NCBI RefSeq assembly: GCF_002294985.1
Contig: NZ_NSGE01000003.1
Location: 620,001-684,000, forward strand
Direction of reading: 5' to 3'
From: Mesorhizobium sp. WSM3862
GTDB lineage: Bacteria > Pseudomonadota > Alphaproteobacteria > Rhizobiales > Rhizobiaceae
DNA: 64,000 nt
Below the pieces are notes generated by a model. That model saw nothing but the letters and a program-made list of their open reading frames with translations. It was not told where the DNA came from and did not search any database. Both the position numbers and the translations under genes were made by a program. Positions 6,783 to 16,327 of this stretch are shown here, piece by piece. Numbering within the stretch: the first letter of the stretch is position 1; every line of letters begins with the position of its first letter.

Positions 6783-9638
6783 CTACTCGAAGGAGTAGGT
6801 AAAACCTTCCTTGGACGCGCCGACGGTGACCTTCGTCATCTTCGCGCCCTCCAGCGAGCGGTTGAGCACGCCGCGGCTGAGCTCCGGCAGCAGCGTGTTG
6901 GTGAGGATGGCGTCGATCATGCGGCCGCCGGACTCGATCTCGGTGCAGCGCGCCTTGACCAGATCCATGACGCCGTCGCCGATGACCAGTTCGGCATCGT
7001 TGGTTGCTTTAAGCCGCCGCGCGATCTTGCCGAACTGATGGCGGGCGATCGCCTCGATCATCGAATCCGACAGTGGATAATAGGGTATGGTGACCACCCG
7101 ACCGAGGAAGGCGGCCGGGAAAACTTTCAGCAGCGGAGTGCGCAGGGCCGCGTCGAGATCGTCAATGCCGGTCCGCACGGTGCCGTTCTTGGTGCGGTCC
7201 ATGATGACGCCGGAGCCGACATTCGAGGTGAGCAGGATCAGCGTGTTCTTGAAATCGATGCGCCGGCCCTCGCTGTCATCCATCATGCCCTTGTCGAAGA
7301 CCTGGAAGAAGATTTCGTGGACGTCCGGATGCGCCTTCTCGACCTCGTCGAGCAGGATCACCGAATAGGGTTTTCTGCGCACCGCCTCGGTCAGGATGCC
7401 GCCCTTGCCGTAACCGACATAGCCGGGCGGCGCGCCCTTGAGCGTCGAGACGGTATGCGCTTCCTGGAACTCAGACATATTGATCGAGATCAGGTTCTGC
7501 TCGCCGCCATAGAGTGTCTCGGCGAGCGCCAGCGCGGTCTCGGTCTTGCCGACGCCGGAGGGGCCGCAGAGCAGGAATACGCCGACCGGCTTTTCCGGCG
7601 CGCCAAGGCCGGCGCGGCTGGTCTGGACACGTTTGGCGATCATCTCCATCGCGTGATCCTGGCCGACCACGCGTTCCGAAAGGGTCGCGGCCAGCCTGAG
7701 CGCTTTCTCGGTCTGGCTGGACAGCATCCGTCCGGTCGGGATGCCGGTCCAATCCTGCACCACGGCGGCGACCGCATTGCGATCGACCGAAGGCAGGATC
7801 AGCGGCGTCTCGCCCTGCGCCGCGGCAAGCTCCGCCATCAGCTCGCGCAGCCGCGCGAGATCGGCAGACGAACCGGCCGATCCCTCGGCGATCGTCTCGG
7901 CAACGGCCGCCTCTTCGACCGCCTCGCCTTTCGCCGCCTTGGCTTTCGAGCCCTTGGATTTCGCGGGCTTGGTTTCAGCCGCCTTGCTCTCGGGCGCCTT
8001 TGCTTCGGGAGTTTCGGACGCAGCCGGCTCAGCCGCTACGGTTTCCTCCCCGGCCCCCCCGGCCGCCGCATCGAGCGGCACGCCTTCACCGCGCAGTTTG
8101 GCGCGCAGGTCGAGGATCTGGCTCACGAGCGCTTTTTCCCGATCCCAGCGCGCTTGGGCGGCGGCTAAAGTCGTCTCGGTTTCCGCCAGCCCGGCATCGA
8201 CGCGAGCCTGCCGGTCGGCGACCTCGATGCCGATCGCCGCCTCGCGGCCGATGATGCCGCTCTCGACCTCCAGAGCCTGGCGGCGGCGCAGAATGTCTTC
8301 GACCTCGGCCGGCGTCGCATGCTGCGAGACCGCAACGCGCGCGCAAGCCGTGTCGAGCAGGCTGACGGCCTTGTCCGGCAGTTGCCTGGCCGGAATGTAG
8401 CGGTGCGAGAGCGCGACCGCCGCCTCGATCGCCTCGTCCAGTATCTGGACCCTGTGGTGCTGCTCCAGGACGCCGGCGACGCCGCGCAGCATCAGCACGG
8501 CCACAGCTTCCGACGGCTCCTCGATCTTGACCACCTGGAAGCGGCGCGTCAGCGCCGGGTCCTTCTCGATATGCTGCTTGTATTCGGCCCAGGTCGTGGC
8601 GGCTATGGTGCGCAGCTCGCCGCGCGCCAGCGCCGGCTTCAAAAGATTGGCGGCGTCGCCGGTGCCCGCGGCACCGCCGGCGCCGATCAGCGTATGCGCC
8701 TCGTCGATGAACAGGATGACCGGCACCTCGGAGGCCTGAACCTCGTCGATGACCGCCTTCAGCCGCTTCTCGAACTCGCCCTTGACGCTGGCGCCCGCCT
8801 GCATCAGCCCGACATCGAGCATGCGCACGCTGACATTCTCAAGCGTCGGCGGCACGTCGCCCTGGGCGATGCGGAGCGCAAATCCTTCGACCACCGCCGT
8901 CTTGCCGACGCCGGCCTCGCCGGTCAGGATCGGGTTGTTTTGGCGGCGACGCATGAGGATGTCGACGATCTGCCGGATTTCCGGGTCGCGGCCGACGACC
9001 GGATCGATCTTGCCGTCGCGGGCGCGCAGCGTGAGGTCGGTCGCGTATTTGGCCAGCGCCGAATCTCCGCCCGGACCGCGCTTCATCGGCTGTTCGGCGG
9101 CGGCAGAGGCGGGAGGTGTGCCGGCTTCGAGCGAGCCTTCGGTCACGTCGGCGAAACGGGAAACGACGCCGTCGGCATCGATCTTGTCGAATTCGGCGCT
9201 GATTTTCGAGACCAGGCCTTCCAGCACCGGCGTCCTCAGGCAGGCCAGCAGGATATGGGCGCTGCGCACCTCCTCCACGCCGAACTCCAGCGTCGCCAGG
9301 TTCCAGCCTTCCTGGATGGCGTGGAAGATGTGATCGGAGAATTCCTCGACGGAGGTCGCGCCGTAAGGCAGCTTGTCGATGGCTCGGGTCATGTCAGCCG
9401 TCAGCCGGCTGACGTCCAACCCGGCATCGGCGATGATCATCTGCACGTCCGAGCGCTCGGACAGCACCAGTTGCTGGATGAAGTGGACGAGCTCCACATA
9501 AGGATTGCCGCGCAGCTTGGCCGTATCGGCCGCGGCCTTGAAGGCGCGCACCCCCGTGGCGTTGAGCTTGGCGACCAGTTCCTTACGCTTGAAGCTCTGC
9601 GATGACCGGCGCTGTTCCATTCGAACTTGCTCCCGCAA
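6783..9638 (-). CDS. clpV: T6SS disassembly ATPase ClpV (TssH)
   Basis: A 951-residue AAA+ unfoldase of the ClpB/ClpV class. It has an N domain (about 15-160), NBD1 with Walker [10 protein letters not shown] (about 238) and Walker B LFIDEAH (about 312), a coiled-coil middle region, and NBD2 with Walker [10 protein letters not shown] (about 691) and Walker [11 protein letters not shown] (about 765). In T6SS the hexamer extracts TssC from contracted sheaths in the cytosol. Divergent placement beside tssA and absence of a chaperone context identify it as ClpV rather than ClpB. Oddity: residues about 525-595 are a low-complexity Ala/Glu/Lys/Ser stretch ([19 protein letters not shown]) inserted between the NBD1 coiled coil and NBD2, making the protein longer than a typical ClpV of about 870-900 residues. 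Confidence 0.95.
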   Translation of the reverse strand: MREQVRMEQRRSSQSFKRKELVAKLNATGVRAFKAAADTAKLRGNPYVELVHFIQQLVLSERSDVQMIIADAGLDVSRLTADMTRAIDKLPYGATSVEEFSDHIFHAIQEGWNLATLEFGVEEVRSAHILLACLRTPVLEGLVSKISAEFDKIDADGVVSRFADVTEGSLEAGTPPASAAAEQPMKRGPGGDSALAKYATDLTLRARDGKIDPVVGRDPEIRQIVDILMRRRQNNPILTGEAGVGKTAVVEGFALRIAQGDVPPTLENVSVRMLDVGLMQAGASVKGEFEKRLKAVIDEVQASEVPVILFIDEAHTLIGAGGAAGTGDAANLLKPALARGELRTIAATTWAEYKQHIEKDPALTRRFQVVKIEEPSEAVAVLMLRGVAGVLEQHHRVQILDEAIEAAVALSHRYIPARQLPDKAVSLLDTACARVAVSQHATPAEVEDILRRRQALEVESGIIGREAAIGIEVADRQARVDAGLAETETTLAAAQARWDREKALVSQILDLRAKLRGEGVPLDAAAGGAGEETVAAEPAASETPEAKAPESKAAETKPAKSKGSKAKAAKGEAVEEAAVAETIAEGSAGSSADLARLRELMAELAAAQGETPLILPSVDRNAVAAVVQDWTGIPTGRMLSSQTEKALRLAATLSERVVGQDHAMEMIAKRVQTSRAGLGAPEKPVGVFLLCGPSGVGKTETALALAETLYGGEQNLISINMSEFQEAHTVSTLKGAPPGYVGYGKGGILTEAVRRKPYSVILLDEVEKAHPDVHEIFFQVFDKGMMDDSEGRRIDFKNTLILLTSNVGSGVIMDRTKNGTVRTGIDDLDAALRTPLLKVFPAAFLGRVVTIPYYPLSDSMIEAIARHQFGKIARRLKATNDAELVIGDGVMDLVKARCTEIESGGRMIDAILTNTLLPELSRGVLNRSLEGAKMTKVTVGASKEGFTYSFE

Positions 9639-9952
9639 TCTGCCAACCGTACCCTGCCATATAAGCGGCGGCTTGACAAAGCCGCGTGACGGATAAGACG
9701 TTTGGATCTATCCGGGCGGCACTGCCCGGTTACACAAGCTCTGCAATGTCGTGCAAGAAACACCGAATTGCGGTCCGGGCTATGCGAGCCATTTCACATA
9801 CCCGGCCCGGTAATCGCGCAATGGGTTTTGCTGAAAGAAACGGTCGCGTTTAGCATCCGTTAGTTTTTGAGCAGCTGCTCAATTGTCGTGACGCGAGGCC
9901 GGTGGTAACGTTGCGTCACATAGGGTCTCAGGGCCGCTGGCTGGGGGTTAGT
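9639..9952. promoter_or_regulatory. Divergent control region between clpV and tssA
   Basis: 314 bp without a gene, separating the leftward clpV from the rightward tss operon, so it must carry at least two promoters. It is less GC-rich than the genes. Visible elements are a TTGACA at 9673-9678 inside a GCGGC/GCCGC hairpin, a CCGGGC/GCCCGG stem at 9712-9729 with a 6-nt loop, and a perfect 16-bp palindrome at 9867-9882. No convincing -10 box or sigma-54 element was found. Confidence 0.6.
9867..9882. promoter_or_regulatory. Perfect 16-bp palindrome upstream of tssA
   Basis: TTGAGCAGCTGCTCAA is perfectly self-complementary over 16 bp and ends 70 bp before the GTG start of tssA. Its size and symmetry suit a dimeric repressor or activator. 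No regulator gene is encoded in the T6SS island, so the binding protein must be encoded elsewhere. Confidence 0.5.
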
Positions 9953-11152
9953 GTGATTGATCTCGCACTCTGGCTGAATCCTCTGAACGGTGAAAATCCG
10001 TCGGGAGAGGACTTGCGTAACGACCCGGCCTTTCATGAGCTGGAGCGCCTGACCGAACAGCAGAAAAAGGTCGAATACGAAGGAAACAACAAATCGGAAG
10101 TCGATGTTCCGGTCGACTGGTCCGTCGTACTCACCAAGGCGGAGGAGTTGCGGTCGCACGGGCGGGACCTGCGCCTTCTCGTCCTGGTTGTGCGTGCCCT
10201 TGCCAACGAAGAACAGCTGGGCGGGCTCGCCGAAGGCCTGACACTGATCGCCCAAACCTTCGACAGGCATTGGGAAACGATGCATCCGGCACTGCGCTCT
10301 GGCGCCACGGCGCGCGAGGCTGCCTTGCGGCGCATCAATGCGCTGATCGACCTGCAAAACAGCCAGGACGGGCTGCTCAAGGATCTGCGCGGCATGGTCT
10401 TCTTTGCGCCGCGCACGGTCGGCCCGATCAAGGGAGAGGACCTGGAGAAGGGCAGCCTCGACGAACACGTCATGCTGCAGGAGGCTGCTTCGGGACTGGG
10501 CGCGGCGGAAAAGGCGGCGCTGGTAAGCGGCCATAACCAGCTGGTGAACCGGGTGCGCACCGGGTGCAAGGCGCACGTCGATCAGGCCGGCGAGGCGATG
10601 ACCTCGCTGCTCGCCGACGCCCGCGCGGTGATCGCCGCTCTCGACGAGGTCGACGCCGCCCTCAACAAGCGCATCGACGGCAATGGCCCCGCCATTCCGG
10701 AATTGAGACGCTTCCTGCAGCGTTTGCTGACGACGCTGGAGCGGAATTCCGCCGCCGGTGCCGGGGCGAACGGCGCCGCAAAGCCAATCCCGCAGCCGGC
10801 GGAACCGGCAGCGCCCGGCCCAAACGGCCATGGTGGCGAAAGAATGGGCGCCGAAGCGAGGGGAGCCGAATCGATGGCAAGTGTCGCAAGCTATGCGGAA
10901 CCGGGCGCCGGGCTGCCCGACCGGATCACCTCGCGCGACGACGTCGTCAAATGCCTGGATCTCGTCGTCGCCTTTTATGACCGGACCGAGCCGTCGAGCC
11001 CGATCCCGCATCTCGCCCGCCGCGTGCGCCGCATGGTGCACATGGATTTCGTGGAACTGATGGAAGATCTCGCCCCGTCGGGGCTGAAGGAGTTCCGGCT
11101 GCTTGCCGGTGTCCCCGATCCGAAGAAGCCGGCCCAGAAGGATGAAAGGTAA
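9953..11152 (+). CDS. tssA: T6SS protein TssA (ImpA)
   Basis: About 399 residues from GTG 9953, which has GGGGG five bases upstream and gives the family-typical opening (M)IDLALWLNPLNGENPSGEDLR. An in-frame GTG at 9902 would add 17 residues that do not resemble the family. The N-terminal ImpA_N domain spans about residues 5-130 (ENPSGEDLRNDPAFHELE, then RDLRLLVLVVRAL). The C-terminal part has a Pro/Ala/Gly-rich linker near residues 280-310 and a final helical region (SPIPHLARRVRRMVHMDFVELM) of the short-TssA type. TssA primes sheath/tube polymerisation at the baseplate and membrane complex. It heads the operon; tssB starts 5 bp after its stop. Confidence 0.93.
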   Translation: MIDLALWLNPLNGENPSGEDLRNDPAFHELERLTEQQKKVEYEGNNKSEVDVPVDWSVVLTKAEELRSHGRDLRLLVLVVRALANEEQLGGLAEGLTLIAQTFDRHWETMHPALRSGATAREAALRRINALIDLQNSQDGLLKDLRGMVFFAPRTVGPIKGEDLEKGSLDEHVMLQEAASGLGAAEKAALVSGHNQLVNRVRTGCKAHVDQAGEAMTSLLADARAVIAALDEVDAALNKRIDGNGPAIPELRRFLQRLLTTLERNSAAGAGANGAAKPIPQPAEPAAPGPNGHGGERMGAEARGAESMASVASYAEPGAGLPDRITSRDDVVKCLDLVVAFYDRTEPSSPIPHLARRVRRMVHMDFVELMEDLAPSGLKEFRLLAGVPDPKKPAQKDER

Positions 11153-11157
11153 CAAGC

Positions 11158-11694
11158 ATGCCAGCAGAGAGCAAAGCGAAGGTCATCGAAAGAAACCGCG
11201 CCCCGCGCGTGCAGATCGCCTATGACGTCGAGACCTACGGCAGCCCGACAACGATCGAACTGCCGTTCGTCATGGCCGTGATGGCCGATCTTTCCGGCGC
11301 TTCACAGACCAAGGAAGCGGTGAAGTCGGTGCTCGACCGCAACTTCGTCGAAACCGACGCCAACCGCTTCCCGAAGTTCATGGAGGCCATGGGGCCGCGG
11401 GTGAAGGCGCGGGTAAAGAACACACTCCCGCAAGCCGAGGGCGCCGAGCGGGACGAAGAGCTCGCGATCGATCTCACCTTCTCCAAGATGGGCGATTTCG
11501 CGCCCGACAAGATCGCCGAGCAGGTCCCGCAACTGGCCGAGATTCTCAAGATGCGCCGGCAGCTCGAAGAGTTGCTCGGCTTCATGGATGGCCGCGTCGA
11601 CGCCGAAAAGCGCATCGCGCAGCTTCTGAACAACGAACCGCTGCTGAGCAAGATCGCCGGCCAGGCGATTTCTGAGGGCAAGGGCGAGGAGTAA
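11158..11694 (+). CDS. tssB: T6SS contractile sheath small subunit TssB (VipA/ImpB)
   Basis: A 178-residue protein with the TssB signature RAPRVQIAYDVETYGS followed by ELPFVMAVMADLSG (about residues 12-45), and the C-terminal helix with RRQLEELLGFMDGR. TssB and TssC form heterodimers that polymerise into the contractile sheath around the Hcp tube. ATG 11158 is preceded by AAAGG. Gene order tssA-tssB-tssC is the canonical block; tssC begins 3 bp after its stop. Confidence 0.97.
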   Translation: MPAESKAKVIERNRAPRVQIAYDVETYGSPTTIELPFVMAVMADLSGASQTKEAVKSVLDRNFVETDANRFPKFMEAMGPRVKARVKNTLPQAEGAERDEELAIDLTFSKMGDFAPDKIAEQVPQLAEILKMRRQLEELLGFMDGRVDAEKRIAQLLNNEPLLSKIAGQAISEGKGEE

Positions 11695-11697
11695 GTC

Positions 11698-13203
11698 ATG
11701 GCTGAACAGCAAAAAACCGCAGCCGCCACCGCCGAGGCGGAAGCGATTGACCTCGGCGAATTCAGCGGCCTCCTGGAAAAGGATTTCAAGGTCAAGAAGG
11801 ACGACAGCGAAAAGCTGCAGCAGCTGGTGCGCAACCTGGCGCTGGCGGCGCAGTCGCGCTCCGAAACCACCACCATCTCGTCCAATGCGATCAAGTCGAT
11901 CAAGTCGCTGATCGCCGGCATCGACAAGATGCTGACGACGCAGGTCAACGAGATCCTGCACGCGCCGGAAGTGCGCGAGATGGAAGGCACCTGGCGCGGC
12001 CTCTGGTATCTCGTCAACAACACCGAGACGGATACGAAGCTCAAGATCCGGGTGATGAACATCTCCAAGGAACAGCTGGCCGACACGCTGGAAGACTATG
12101 AAGGCCAGATGTGGGACCAGAGCCCGATCTTCAAGAAGGTCTATACGGACGAGTATTCGATGCTGGGCGGCGAGCCGATCGGCTGCATTCTCGGCGCCTA
12201 CGAATTCTCGAACCATCCGCGCGACGTCGGCCTGCTGCGCAACATCTCCGGCGTCTGCGCCTCGGCGCACACGCCCTTCATCGCCGCCGCCTCGCCGCGC
12301 CTGTTCCGCATGGACAGCTGGCAGGAACTGCCCAACCCGCAGGACCTGCAGATGATCGTCAACAACCCGGCCTATGCCTCGTGGCAGTCGCTGCGCGAGA
12401 GCGAGGACGCCCGCTATATCGGCCTCACCATGCCGCGGGTGCTGGCGCGCCTGCCTTACGGCTCGGAAACCGTTCCGGTGAAGGGTTTCACCTTCGAGGA
12501 AGAGGTGGGAGGCGACCACAACAAATATGTCTGGATGAACGCCGCCTTCCCGATGGGCGTCAACATCAACCGCAGCCACAAGCTTTTTGGTTGGGGCACG
12601 CAGATCCGCGGCGTCGAAAACGGCGGCACGGTGCTCAACCTGCCGGTGCACGCGTTTCCGACCGACGACGGATCGATCGCGATGAAATGCCCGACGGAAG
12701 TCGCCATCGACGATCGGCGCGAAGCGGAGCTCGCCAAGCTCGGTCTGATGCCGATCCTGCACCGGAAGAACACCGACCTTGCGGCCTTCATCGGCGCCCA
12801 TTCGCTGCAGGACGACGAGACGCGAGCCGGGCGTCTGGTCGATCCCGACGCGCAGGCCAACGAGCGGCTCAGCGCCAACCTGCCCTACCTGTTCCCGGTC
12901 TCGCGCTTCGCCCACTACCTCAAGGCGATCGCGCGCGACAAGATCGGCTCGTTCAAGGAACGCACCGACATGCAGATCTGGTTGACCGAATGGATCAACC
13001 GGTACGTGCTGGCCAATCCAGCCTTTGCCGACGACAAGGCGCGCGCCAAGCGCCCGCTCGCCGCGGCCGAGGTCCAGGTCGACAGTGTCGAAGGCCGGCC
13101 CGGTTACTACAACGCCCGTTTCTATCTGCGTCCGCACTACCAGCTGGAAGGCATCAATGCCTCGCTCCGGCTGGTGTCCGAACTGCCGTCAGTGAAGGGG
13201 TGA
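11698..13203 (+). CDS. tssC: T6SS contractile sheath large subunit TssC (VipB/ImpC)
   Basis: A 501-residue protein of normal length for TssC. Recognisable stretches are EMEGTWRGLWYLVNNT (about 98-113), PIGCILGAYEFSNHPRDVGLLR (about 160-181, the most conserved TssC region) and the C-terminal ARFYLRPHYQLEGI. It assembles with TssB into the sheath; its N-terminal helix is the ClpV target after contraction. Lies between tssB and hcp in one transcription unit. Confidence 0.97.
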   Translation: MAEQQKTAAATAEAEAIDLGEFSGLLEKDFKVKKDDSEKLQQLVRNLALAAQSRSETTTISSNAIKSIKSLIAGIDKMLTTQVNEILHAPEVREMEGTWRGLWYLVNNTETDTKLKIRVMNISKEQLADTLEDYEGQMWDQSPIFKKVYTDEYSMLGGEPIGCILGAYEFSNHPRDVGLLRNISGVCASAHTPFIAAASPRLFRMDSWQELPNPQDLQMIVNNPAYASWQSLRESEDARYIGLTMPRVLARLPYGSETVPVKGFTFEEEVGGDHNKYVWMNAAFPMGVNINRSHKLFGWGTQIRGVENGGTVLNLPVHAFPTDDGSIAMKCPTEVAIDDRREAELAKLGLMPILHRKNTDLAAFIGAHSLQDDETRAGRLVDPDAQANERLSANLPYLFPVSRFAHYLKAIARDKIGSFKERTDMQIWLTEWINRYVLANPAFADDKARAKRPLAAAEVQVDSVEGRPGYYNARFYLRPHYQLEGINASLRLVSELPSVKG

Positions 13204-13253
13204 AATCGCAAGCATAGTCATCTTGTTTGGTTTGAGAGCGGTGGAGAAAGACA

Positions 13254-13712
13254 ATGCCTTCAATGAAGATCGATGGTTTTCTGAAAGTTCCGGACATCAA
13301 GGGTCCCAGCGTGCGCGACGGCCACGAAGACGAGATCGAAGTCCATGGCGTCGACTACAAGATGATCGCGCCTTACGATCCCAATTCGCTCTCGCGCCGC
13401 GGGCGCGTATCCTTGGGGATGATCAAGTTCACCAAGCATTACGACAAGGCGTCGCCTTACCTGAAGAAGGCGCTGTTCGACAACAAGGCGCTCGACGAAG
13501 TGGTGTTTTCGGCGCGCCGCACCATCGACGGCGAGACCAGCGACTATCTGGTGGTGACGCTGACCGACGCTTCGATCATGGAATACGACATGAAGCAGGC
13601 CGATGACGAGGCCGACCTGATCGAGGAGGAAGTGAGCTTCGCCTACAAGAAGATCAAATTCGTCTACGACAAGGACGACGAGATCGAAATGGATGTCTAT
13701 GTCGGCAAGTGA
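13254..13712 (+). CDS. hcp: T6SS inner-tube protein Hcp (TssD)
   Basis: A 152-residue Hcp1-family protein. It opens MPSMKIDGFLKVPDIKG, with KFTKHYDKASPYLKKAL (about 58-74) matching the Hcp pattern of a hydrophobic beta-barrel with an extended loop. It forms hexameric rings stacked into the tube that is ejected with VgrG. GGAG lies 8-11 bases before ATG 13254. The small gap after tssC (50 bp) and its good ribosome site fit the high expression Hcp needs. Its last 20 bases overlap tssE. Confidence 0.95.
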   Translation: MPSMKIDGFLKVPDIKGPSVRDGHEDEIEVHGVDYKMIAPYDPNSLSRRGRVSLGMIKFTKHYDKASPYLKKALFDNKALDEVVFSARRTIDGETSDYLVVTLTDASIMEYDMKQADDEADLIEEEVSFAYKKIKFVYDKDDEIEMDVYVGK

Positions 13713-14451
13713 GTCCAAAAGGCCCGGCGCAAGGGCGCAACTTGCCGGCAGTTCGCGGGCAAAGCGCGAGGCGGTCCAGCCCTCTCTCTGGGACCGCCTC
13801 ATCAACGACCTGCCCGGGCTGACGTCGGAGATCGAGGGGCTGCGTCGCCTGCTGGAAGAAGAACTCGGCGCCGAGCGCGTCGAGGCTCTTCTTGCCGGCA
13901 GCGTACGCACCATCGATGCCGATGTGGAACTCACCCCCGACCAAAAGCGGCGCCTGCACCGTCTGGTGTTCCAGGCCGAACATCGGGCCGAGATCGAAAG
14001 CCGCGGCGTGGTGGTGTCGGCGCGGGTGCTTAGGGAAGCCGTCCGGCGCGACATCGAAGCCTTGTTCAACACCGAGCGCTTCGAGTCCGTTCCGGTGCTT
14101 TCCGATGCCGAGCACGAACAGCCCCTGGACGAGCTGCCGTCGCTTGCCGACTTTCCGGAGGTGCGCCGCAGCGTCGTGAACTACGGCGTGCCGTCCTTCT
14201 CCGGCCGCTCCTCGCGGGACTTCGACCGCGATACCCTGGCGCGCGAGATCCGCGCGGTGCTCGCCACCTTCGAGCCGCGGCTCAAGGAAAGCGCCACGAC
14301 GGTCAATGTCACGCTCGGCGACAAGAGCGTCGGCCTGAAGATCGAGATCGACGCCGTGCTGATCATGACGCCGACGCCGGAACGCATGCGGCTGCGCACC
14401 ACGATCAATCTCGACAACGGCCTGGCGCGAACCGAATTCCGGGAGACCTGA
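13693..14451 (+). CDS. tssE: T6SS baseplate subunit TssE (gp25-like), with enlarged N-terminal half
   Basis: A 252-residue protein, clearly longer than the usual TssE of about 130-180 residues. The TssE/gp25 core is readable as LWDRLINDLPG (about 30-40), REAVRRDIEALFNTERF (about 115-131) and the C-terminal DFDRDTLAREIRAVLATFEPRL followed by a beta-rich end. Between the first two motifs is an extra helical, charged stretch of about 70 residues (EEELGAERVEALLAG, DQKRRLHRLVFQAEHRAEI) not found in short TssE proteins. Start ATG 13693 lies inside the end of hcp (20 bp overlap); ATG 13699 is an alternative. tssF follows after 1 bp. Confidence 0.92.
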   Translation: MSMSASESKRPGARAQLAGSSRAKREAVQPSLWDRLINDLPGLTSEIEGLRRLLEEELGAERVEALLAGSVRTIDADVELTPDQKRRLHRLVFQAEHRAEIESRGVVVSARVLREAVRRDIEALFNTERFESVPVLSDAEHEQPLDELPSLADFPEVRRSVVNYGVPSFSGRSSRDFDRDTLAREIRAVLATFEPRLKESATTVNVTLGDKSVGLKIEIDAVLIMTPTPERMRLRTTINLDNGLARTEFRET

Positions 14452-14452
14452 G

Positions 14453-16327
14453 ATGGATCGGGTCTTCGTCGAATATTACGAAGAAGAACTGACCCATATC
14501 CGGGCGCTCGCGGCCGAGTTCGCCGATATGCATCCGGCAGTCGCCCGCAATCTTTCCCTCGACACCGTCCCCTGCCCGGACCCCTATGTCGAACGGCTGC
14601 TCGACGGCGTGGCCTTCCTTGCCGCGCGCACGCGGCTGAAGGTCGACGCCGAGCGCTCGCGCTTCTCTCGCGCCGTGCTCGACGTGCTTTACCCGGACCT
14701 GGTCACGCCGGCGCCGGCAACGGCGATGGCGGTGCTGAAACCAAGCCAGCAGGTGCAGTCGATGATCGCCGGCCATACAGTCGCGCGCGGCACACGACTG
14801 GTCTCCAGCCTGCATCCGGGACTGTCGACGCGGTCAACTTTCAGCACCGCGCAAGAGATCACGCTATGGCCGATCGCGATCACCTCCGCCAGCTATTTCC
14901 AGGATCGCAGCGCGCTGGCTGCCGCCGGCATCGGCCCAGTCGCCGGCGCGCGCGGCGAGGCAGCGCTGCGCGTCGCGCTTGCGCGCACCGGAAAGGGCAA
15001 GCTCAGCGAGCTGTCGCTCGACCGTCTCGATCTCTATTTCGCCGGGCGCACCAAGGCGCCGCTCCTGTTCGACGCGATCTTCGGGGCCTGCTCGGCCGTC
15101 GGCGCGCGGGCGGAAGGAAAGACCAATCCGCTATCGGCGCTGCCCGAGCCCGAAATGGTCGGCATCCGCGACGACGAGGCGCTGATGCCGCGCACCCGCC
15201 CGACCTTCGAGGGCTACCGGCTGCTGCGCGAATATTTCATGATCCCCGAGCGCTTCCACTATGTGCGGGTCGCCGGCATGCAGCCGGTGGTGCGCCAATG
15301 CGAGGCGGGGATGGAGATCATCTTCCTGTTCCGCCGCCCGGTGCCCGAGCTCGCCGACGTTGCGCCGGCCGATTTCGAGCTCTTCGTGACGCCGCTGATC
15401 AATCTCTTCGAGCGCGAATGCAACGTCATCGAGATCGATCCGCGCAGGACACGGCAAGTGCTGCATGCCGATCGAACCAGAGCGCGCGATTTCGAGATCT
15501 TCCGCGTCACCCGAGTGGAGGATGCCGACGCGGAGGGCAGCGAGGCCGAGATTCCCGAGCTTTTCAGCCTGGGGCAGAACCGCGGCAGCGGCTGGGTGTA
15601 TTCGACCGAGCGGCGCCCTCGCAGGGCCACCGAAGATGAGCGTCGCGACGGCCTGACCCGCACCTCCTACACGGGAGACGATGTTTTCCTCTCGGTGTCG
15701 CGCCCGGCCGGCAGCCCGGCCAACCGGCCGCTCAAGCGCCTCGACGTCATTGCGCTTTGCACCAATCGCGACCTGCCGATCCTCGACGACACACCGACAC
15801 TGACGCTGGAGACGGCGGACCCCGTGGAGGCCGTCAGGCTGCTCGGCGCGCTGCGGCCGCCCCAGCCGTCGATCCCGGCGTCGCTGCCGGCGGGCGCCGA
15901 AGGCGAATCCCGCGCCGACAATCTCGCCTGGCGGCTGGTGGCGCAGCTCTCGCTCAACTTCTTGAGTCTCGCCAAGGAAGGCCGCGGCGTCGATCCGCTG
16001 CACGCGCTGCTCGATCTCTATGCCGACCGCGGCGACCCGAGCCTCGCCCGCAACGTGCATTCGATCACCCGCATCGACTCGCGCCCAGTGATAGAGCGGC
16101 TCAAGATCGACGGGCCGATGTGCTTCGGGCGGGGCACGGAAGTGACGCTGCATGTCGACCAGTCGGTGCTGGCGGGGCAAAGCACGCTTTTGCTTTCGGC
16201 CCTGCTGGCGCGGCTGTTTGCCCGCCATGCCGGGATAAACGGTTTCGTGCGGACACGCACGCGGCTGCTGCAGAAGCAGGAGGATGTGCCATGGCCGATG
16301 ACGCCCGGCAATCGCTACCTGATCTAG
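14453..16327 (+). CDS. tssF: T6SS baseplate subunit TssF (ImpG/VasA)
   Basis: A 624-residue protein with the standard TssF opening (FVEYYEEELTHIRALAAEFADMHPAVA) and internal DPYVERLLDGVAFLAARTRLK. The length is normal. With TssG, TssE and TssK it forms the baseplate wedges (TssF2-TssG1-TssE). The 3' end overlaps tssG by 37 bp, so the two subunits are translationally coupled. Confidence 0.96.
   Translation: MDRVFVEYYEEELTHIRALAAEFADMHPAVARNLSLDTVPCPDPYVERLLDGVAFLAARTRLKVDAERSRFSRAVLDVLYPDLVTPAPATAMAVLKPSQQVQSMIAGHTVARGTRLVSSLHPGLSTRSTFSTAQEITLWPIAITSASYFQDRSALAAAGIGPVAGARGEAALRVALARTGKGKLSELSLDRLDLYFAGRTKAPLLFDAIFGACSAVGARAEGKTNPLSALPEPEMVGIRDDEALMPRTRPTFEGYRLLREYFMIPERFHYVRVAGMQPVVRQCEAGMEIIFLFRRPVPELADVAPADFELFVTPLINLFERECNVIEIDPRRTRQVLHADRTRARDFEIFRVTRVEDADAEGSEAEIPELFSLGQNRGSGWVYSTERRPRRATEDERRDGLTRTSYTGDDVFLSVSRPAGSPANRPLKRLDVIALCTNRDLPILDDTPTLTLETADPVEAVRLLGALRPPQPSIPASLPAGAEGESRADNLAWRLVAQLSLNFLSLAKEGRGVDPLHALLDLYADRGDPSLARNVHSITRIDSRPVIERLKIDGPMCFGRGTEVTLHVDQSVLAGQSTLLLSALLARLFARHAGINGFVRTRTRLLQKQEDVPWPMTPGNRYLI

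Noticed and set aside
6774..9605. Two long plus-strand frames opposite clpV (6774-8168 and 8319-9605)
   Set aside because: Antisense to an intact ClpV with all AAA+ motifs; no recognisable protein.
9639..9952. Sigma-54 promoter for the T6SS operon
   Set aside because: No GG-N10-GC element with proper flanks was found in either direction in the spacer.
11302..13137. 611-codon minus-strand frame opposite tssB/tssC
   Set aside because: Shadow of tssC; no family features and no ribosome site.
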